Of a DNA stretch of 64,000 bases, positions 60,538 through 64,000 are shown piece after piece. The stretch is from JB111 sp049856175 (GTDB taxonomy: Bacteria; Actinomycetota; Actinomycetes; Actinomycetales; Actinomycetaceae). A program made the translations under genes and the position numbers. Below the pieces are notes generated by a model. That model made no database searches, had not been told where the DNA came from, and saw nothing but the letters and a program-made list of their open reading frames with translations. Position 1 is the first letter of the stretch, and every line of letters starts with the position of its first letter. The stretch covers positions 124,001-188,000 of the forward strand of contig NZ_JBNDNA010000001.1 of assembly GCF_049856175.1 (NCBI RefSeq), given 5' to 3'.

Positions 60538-62087
60538 GTGAGGGCCCCGTCGTCCGTCGATCTGCGCAGCCTGGTGACGATTGCGCCGAGCCCGCCGAGG
60601 CTCGCCGTCGCCCTGCGGGCGCCCGTGGCGATCGGTCTGCCGCTGGTGGTGGCGACCGCGTTCGACCAGACATCGGTGGGTTTCCTCGCGAGCCTCGGCG
60701 CGACCGGTGGCACCGACCCGTGGCTCATCCTCTCGGCGGCTGCGGTAGGAGCCGTGAGTGCCGTCGTCGTCGGCACCTCCGACATCTGGCTGCGCCGGCA
60801 CGGCATCGAGGAGGCGGCCGTCGCCCACGCCGAGCGCACCGTCGCGCGCTTCGAGCAGGCCGCCCGGTCCGGTGACCCGGGGGACCTGGACCGGCTGCGT
60901 CCCGAGGCGTCGACCGCGCTGCACGCCGCCTGGACCGCCGTCACCGACGGCGGGTCCGCCGCAGGCTTCGAGTCGCGCCTCCAGCTGGTCCACGAGCGCT
61001 ACGCCGCGACGTCGGCCCACGTGTCCGGGCGGCTGACCGGCGTCGACCCGCGACCGTGGGAGAACGCGGTGGACCGCGCCGACGAGCCCGCCCGGGACAC
61101 CACGGAGCTCGCCGGCGCCGACCTCGGGCGGTCGGACGCCGAGCAGCGGCACATCGAGCGCACCCAGGTCCGCTACTCCTCGCTCGGTCGGCCGGGCGCC
61201 GGAACCTCCTGCGGCAGGCCGCCTGGTGGCCCTCGGAGAGCATGCTCGTGGCCCTGCGCGTGCTGCTCGCCACCGGCGTCGCAGGCACGATCGCCACCCT
61301 CATCGGCAACGACCACGTCTACTGGGCGGTGGTGTTCGCCGCCCTCGTCGTGCAGACGGGCGGCACGCGCTACGCCCAGGCCACCAAGGCGCTGCAGCGG
61401 GTGCTGGGCACCGCGCTCGGGCTCGGGGTCTTCGCCGTCGTGCTCGCTGCCGACCCGCGGTCGTGGTGGCTCGTGGCCACGGTCATCCTCCTGCAGGGCA
61501 CGGTCGAGCTGCTCGTGACCCGGAACTACATGCTCGCGGTCGCCGTCATCACGCCGCTGGCGATGACCATCTCGGTGACGGTGACCGGCATGAGCACGGA
61601 GACGGTGGTCGGGGACCGCGCCCTTGACACGGTCATCGGCGTCGGCACGGCGGTTCTCGTGCTCGTCCTCAGCGGCCTGGGCGGGAAGGAGGTCGTCCTG
61701 CGCGCGCACGCCTGCCGCGTGGCGATCGCCCTCGACGCCGTGCTCGCCGACCTCGTCGCGGGCGAGGACGACACGCCCGACGTCGTCCGGCGCAGGCAGC
61801 ACCTCTACGTCGAGCTCCTCGAGTCGGACACCGTCGCGCGGCGGGCGCTCGCCGACGCTCCGCGTCAGGTCGCGCCCTTCCGGGACATGGAGCGCGTCCT
61901 GTCCGACGTGGGCTACCTCGTCCTCGGTGCCGCGTGGCACCAGCACCTGTGGGGGCGCCGGGAGCGGTTCGTCCGCGCGCGCGAGCGCCTGGCGCTCACG
62001 CTCGGCCGACGGGTGACCGAGCGGCGGCCCGCGGCGGAGCTCACCGCGGAGCTGCGCGCCGTCGAGGCTGCCCTGACCGGCGCGTGA
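60538..62087 (+). pseudogene. FUSC-like aromatic-acid exporter/membrane protein, frameshifted
   Basis: Frame 1 from GTG 60538 codes an N-terminal membrane half (PVAIGLPLVVATAFDQTSVG) and a soluble loop up to TQVRYSSLGRPGA near 61200, then turns to Arg/Ser/Pro-rich nonsense. The C-terminal half (NLLRQAAWWPSESMLVALRV, four helices, then a soluble tail to ALTGA) is in frame 3 from about 61200 to 62087. The joint fits one missing base in GCCGG. Together they would make a FUSC-type protein of about 516 residues. It is either a genuine frameshift or a sequence error. Confidence 0.75.
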
Positions 62088-62144
62088 GCGGGCGCGCGGT
62101 CGGAGCGCGACCGGCGTACATCCGGCGAGGCGGAGCCGTCCCCC

Positions 62145-62174
62145 TTGCAACATACAACCCGATGGTTGTACGTT
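62145..62174 (+). promoter_or_regulatory. Promoter with embedded operator of the ArsR-type gene
   Basis: TTGCAA (62145-62150), 18 bases, then TACGTT (62169-62174), which ends six bases before the GTG at 62181. TACAACC and GGTTGTA form a perfect 7-bp inverted repeat (62153-62170, centre CGAT) between the two hexamers. An ArsR dimer bound there would exclude polymerase. Confidence 0.6.
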
Positions 62175-62180
62175 GGTGGT

Positions 62181-62528
62181 GTGATCGAGGCGGGGGACGA
62201 GGACCGGGCGGACGCCCTGTTCCACGCCCTCGCCGACCGGACCCGGCGAGACATCCTGCGCCGGGTCCTGGCCGGGGAGCACTCGGTCTCGGCGCTCGCG
62301 GCGAGCTACGACATGAGCTTCGCCGCGGTGCAGAAGCACGTCCGCGTCCTCGAGACGGCCGGCCTGCTCACCAAGCGGCGCAGCGGTCGCGAGCAGCTGG
62401 CCTCGGGGGACGTCTCGGCGGTCCGTTCGGTGGCCTCCCTGCTCGGCGAGCTGGAGGGCGTCTGGAGGGGCCGCGTCGAACGGATCGACGCGCTGCTCGC
62501 GCGCGAGCTGACACCCGAGGAGGACTGA
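62181..62528 (+). CDS. ArsR family regulator (SRPBCC-linked)
   Basis: Winged-helix protein of 115 residues: ALFHALADRTRRDILRRVLA, VSALAASYDMSFAAVQKHVR, LLTKRRSGREQ. It has no cysteine pair, so it is of the non-metal type that is often paired with AHSA1/SRPBCC genes. GTG 62181 is the leaderless start; an in-frame ATG further up would add 12 residues over the operator. The next gene begins two bases after its stop. Confidence 0.9.
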   Translation: MIEAGDEDRADALFHALADRTRRDILRRVLAGEHSVSALAASYDMSFAAVQKHVRVLETAGLLTKRRSGREQLASGDVSAVRSVASLLGELEGVWRGRVERIDALLARELTPEED

Positions 62529-62529
62529 C

Positions 62530-63018
62530 ATGCCCGTCATCGACTTCACCACCGACGTTCCCGGCAGGACCATCACCATCACGGCGCGGTTCGACGCGCC
62601 CGTCGAGCGGATCTGGGCGCTGTACACGGATCCGCGCCAGCTCGAGCAGGTCTGGGGCCCGCCCGGCTACCCGGCCACGTTCGTCGAGCACGACGTCCGG
62701 GTGGGCGGACGCAGCAGCTACTACATGACCGGGCCCGACGGCGAGCGCTACGGCGGCTGGTGGCAGATCACCGCCGTGGACGAGCCGCACACCCTGGAGT
62801 TCGACGACGGGTTCGCCGACGCCGACCTCAACCCGACGACGACCATGCCCGTCTCGCACAACGTGTACCGGTTCGGGCCCGACGGCGAGGGGACGACACT
62901 CGTCGCGACCTCGACCTTCGAGTCGGAGGAGGGGATCCGCACGGTCGTCGAGATGGGGGTCGAGGAGGGCACGCGGGACGCGATGAACCAGATCGACGGG
63001 TTCCTCGCGGCCCACTGA
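62530..63018 (+). CDS. SRPBCC/AHSA1 domain protein
   Basis: Ligand-binding helix-grip protein of 162 residues with the AHSA1-like features ITARFDAPVERIWALYTDPR, LEQVWGPPGYP, and YGGWWQITAVDEPHTLEFDD. Starts at ATG 62530 behind GAGGAGGA and forms an operon with the ArsR gene. The family binds hydrophobic ligands; role unknown. Confidence 0.92.
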   Translation: MPVIDFTTDVPGRTITITARFDAPVERIWALYTDPRQLEQVWGPPGYPATFVEHDVRVGGRSSYYMTGPDGERYGGWWQITAVDEPHTLEFDDGFADADLNPTTTMPVSHNVYRFGPDGEGTTLVATSTFESEEGIRTVVEMGVEEGTRDAMNQIDGFLAAH

Positions 63019-63128
63019 TCGACGCACGGCGACCGGGGCGGGGGCCGGCGCGGAGCGCCTCCGCCCCGGTCCACCGCGACGCGCCGGGGCGATCTGTGCG
63101 CGCGGGCGTCGCGTGCCAGCATGAGGAG

Positions 63129-63728
63129 ATGATCGTTCCGACCAGGTCGGCCGCCGCCGTCGGATGCCTGCTCGTCGCCCTCGGTGCCTCGGGCTGCTCG
63201 GGGGACCAGCGATCCGTCCCGTCGATGGTCGTGGCCTGGCCGCAGGAGCCGACCTCCACCAGCGAGCCCGCGACCGGCGCCGCGGCGTCCGGCACGGACG
63301 GTGACGCCGGGGACCCCGGCGCGGACGCGAGCGCACCGGTCGACCTCGAGGCGCTCGACGCCGCCCGCACGGACACCGTCGAGGACGCCGGCGCGCTCCG
63401 CGCCCTCCTCGACGCGGTCGGCCTGGACGACCTGGGCGAGTACAGCGTATCCGTCGACCCCGGGGCCTCTCCGGTCGTGCTCGAGATCGGCTGGGACGAG
63501 CCCGCGCCGTCCGCCGCGCGGTGGCCGGACACGGTGGAGGAGCGCGGCGTGCTGCTGCTCGCGACGATCGCCGACCTCGACGAGATCCGCTTCCACCTGG
63601 AGGGCGGCACCGGTACGGACGGTCACGTCGACCGGGCCTCGGCCGACCGCCTGCTGGAGGAGCCGGTCGACGAGCTCGGCGCCACGACCGAGGGGCTGCG
63701 CGAGATCCTCGACCGCGTCGATCCCTGA
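63129..63728 (+). CDS. Lipoprotein, possibly DUF4825-like
   Basis: Exported lipoprotein of 199 residues: signal peptide with LVALGASGC lipobox (Cys at 23), a Thr/Ala/Gly/Asp-rich linker, and a C-terminal domain (EDAGALRALLDAVGLDDLGE, then RGVLLLATIADLDEIRFHLE) that recalls DUF4825. No catalytic motif is visible. The ATG at 63129 is close behind GAGGAG. Confidence 0.72.
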   Translation: MIVPTRSAAAVGCLLVALGASGCSGDQRSVPSMVVAWPQEPTSTSEPATGAAASGTDGDAGDPGADASAPVDLEALDAARTDTVEDAGALRALLDAVGLDDLGEYSVSVDPGASPVVLEIGWDEPAPSAARWPDTVEERGVLLLATIADLDEIRFHLEGGTGTDGHVDRASADRLLEEPVDELGATTEGLREILDRVDP

Positions 63729-63772
63729 CCGGGTCCGCGACCGGTGTCGGCGGTCGGTGCCACCCTCACGGC

Positions 63773-64000
63773 ATGACGCGCACGATCTACTACACGGCGA
63801 CGACGCTGGACGGCTACCTCGCGGACGAGGACGACTCGCTCGCGTGGCTGTTCGCGCAGCGGCAGGACCCGGCGGTGACGTCGGACTACGAGGACTTCGT
63901 CGGCGACGTCGGAGCGATCCTCATGGGACGCACCACCTACGAGTGGGTGCTGCGCGAGCTCGGCGACGGCGCGGCCTGGCCGTACGACCTCCCGACCGTC
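63773..64000 (+). CDS. RibD C-terminal/dihydrofolate reductase-like protein, cut by window end
   Basis: Only the first 76 codons are in the window. The opening RTIYYTATTLDGYLADEDDS and later ILMGRTTYEWV match the RibD C-terminal reductase family (NADPH-linked). The ATG at 63773 has CACCCT six bases upstream and no ribosome site, so it may be leaderless. Confidence 0.88.
   Translation, partial: MTRTIYYTATTLDGYLADEDDSLAWLFAQRQDPAVTSDYEDFVGDVGAILMGRTTYEWVLRELGDGAAWPYDLPTV

Noticed and set aside
61056..61200. Separate gene starting inside the FUSC-like region
   Set aside because: The frame 3 stretch before 61200 reads Arg/Gly-rich nonsense; the conserved part begins only at the frameshift point, so a broken single gene is more likely.

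Overview
The window is very GC-rich, uses GTG starts freely, and has long spurious open frames antisense to nearly every gene. Gene content and order point to a high-GC actinobacterium of the Micrococcales type (Cellulomonas/Georgenia-like). The block trxB - pseudokinase - murJ - DUF6049 - NUDIX - cca, then ino1, a class A PBP, rpsF-ssb-rpsR-rplI and dnaB, is the actinobacterial origin-proximal arrangement. By that synteny oriC, dnaA and parAB should lie just left of position 1. This placement is inferred; no oriC is seen in the window.

Region 1-22.6 kb is core chromosome. It holds thioredoxin reductase (cut by the window edge), a cell-wall set on the minus strand (pseudokinase, lipid II flippase MurJ, DUF6049 membrane protein, NUDIX hydrolase), divergent CCA-adding enzyme, inositol-phosphate synthase, a bifunctional penicillin-binding protein, the ribosomal/SSB operon, an MFS and a MATE exporter, a cluster of DnaA-box-like sites, replicative helicase dnaB and an MscS channel. 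MurJ and the pseudokinase lie in one reading frame separated by a single TGA. In mycobacteria the same two parts form one protein.

Region 22.6-44.5 kb is metabolic and accessory: a DrrAB-like exporter with a divergent TetR regulator, a MazEF toxin-antitoxin pair with a clear operator, a double GNAT protein, a three-subunit glycolate/lactate oxidase operon (glcDEF) followed by a lactate/glycolate permease, and a LacI-regulated operon (NCS2 nucleobase permease, amidohydrolase, TauE/SafE permease, LacI) with a readable promoter and twin operator. Then come a secreted L,D-transpeptidase-like protein with FG-GAP repeats, an alpha/beta hydrolase - DUF899 pair divergent from an HxlR regulator, and a MetE-like protein.

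Region 44.5-48.7 kb is a complete Tn552-type transposon of 4,170 bp. It has 49-bp terminal inverted repeats, a 7-bp target duplication, a DDE transposase, an ATPase and a serine resolvase. Its cargo is a cadmium-resistance pair (CmtR-like sensor plus CadD). Its base composition is visibly less GC-rich than the flanks.

Region 48.7-64 kb is accessory: a GNAT protein, a truncated nucleotidyltransferase remnant beside an RHH/Doc toxin-antitoxin pair, an ECF sigma factor with an NTF2-like tail, a second DrrAB-like exporter coupled to a DUF1023-like hydrolase, an LpqF-like beta-lactamase-fold lipoprotein, VapBC, a serine hydrolase, a frameshifted FUSC-like membrane protein gene, an ArsR/SRPBCC pair, a lipoprotein and the start of a RibD-type reductase.

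A recurring feature is a TAnnnT hexamer ending 6-7 bases before the start codon with no Shine-Dalgarno sequence, which indicates leaderless mRNAs. It is seen at the antitoxin genes, cmtR, arsR, the NUDIX gene and the FUSC-like gene. In several cases a perfect inverted repeat lies at or beside this promoter.
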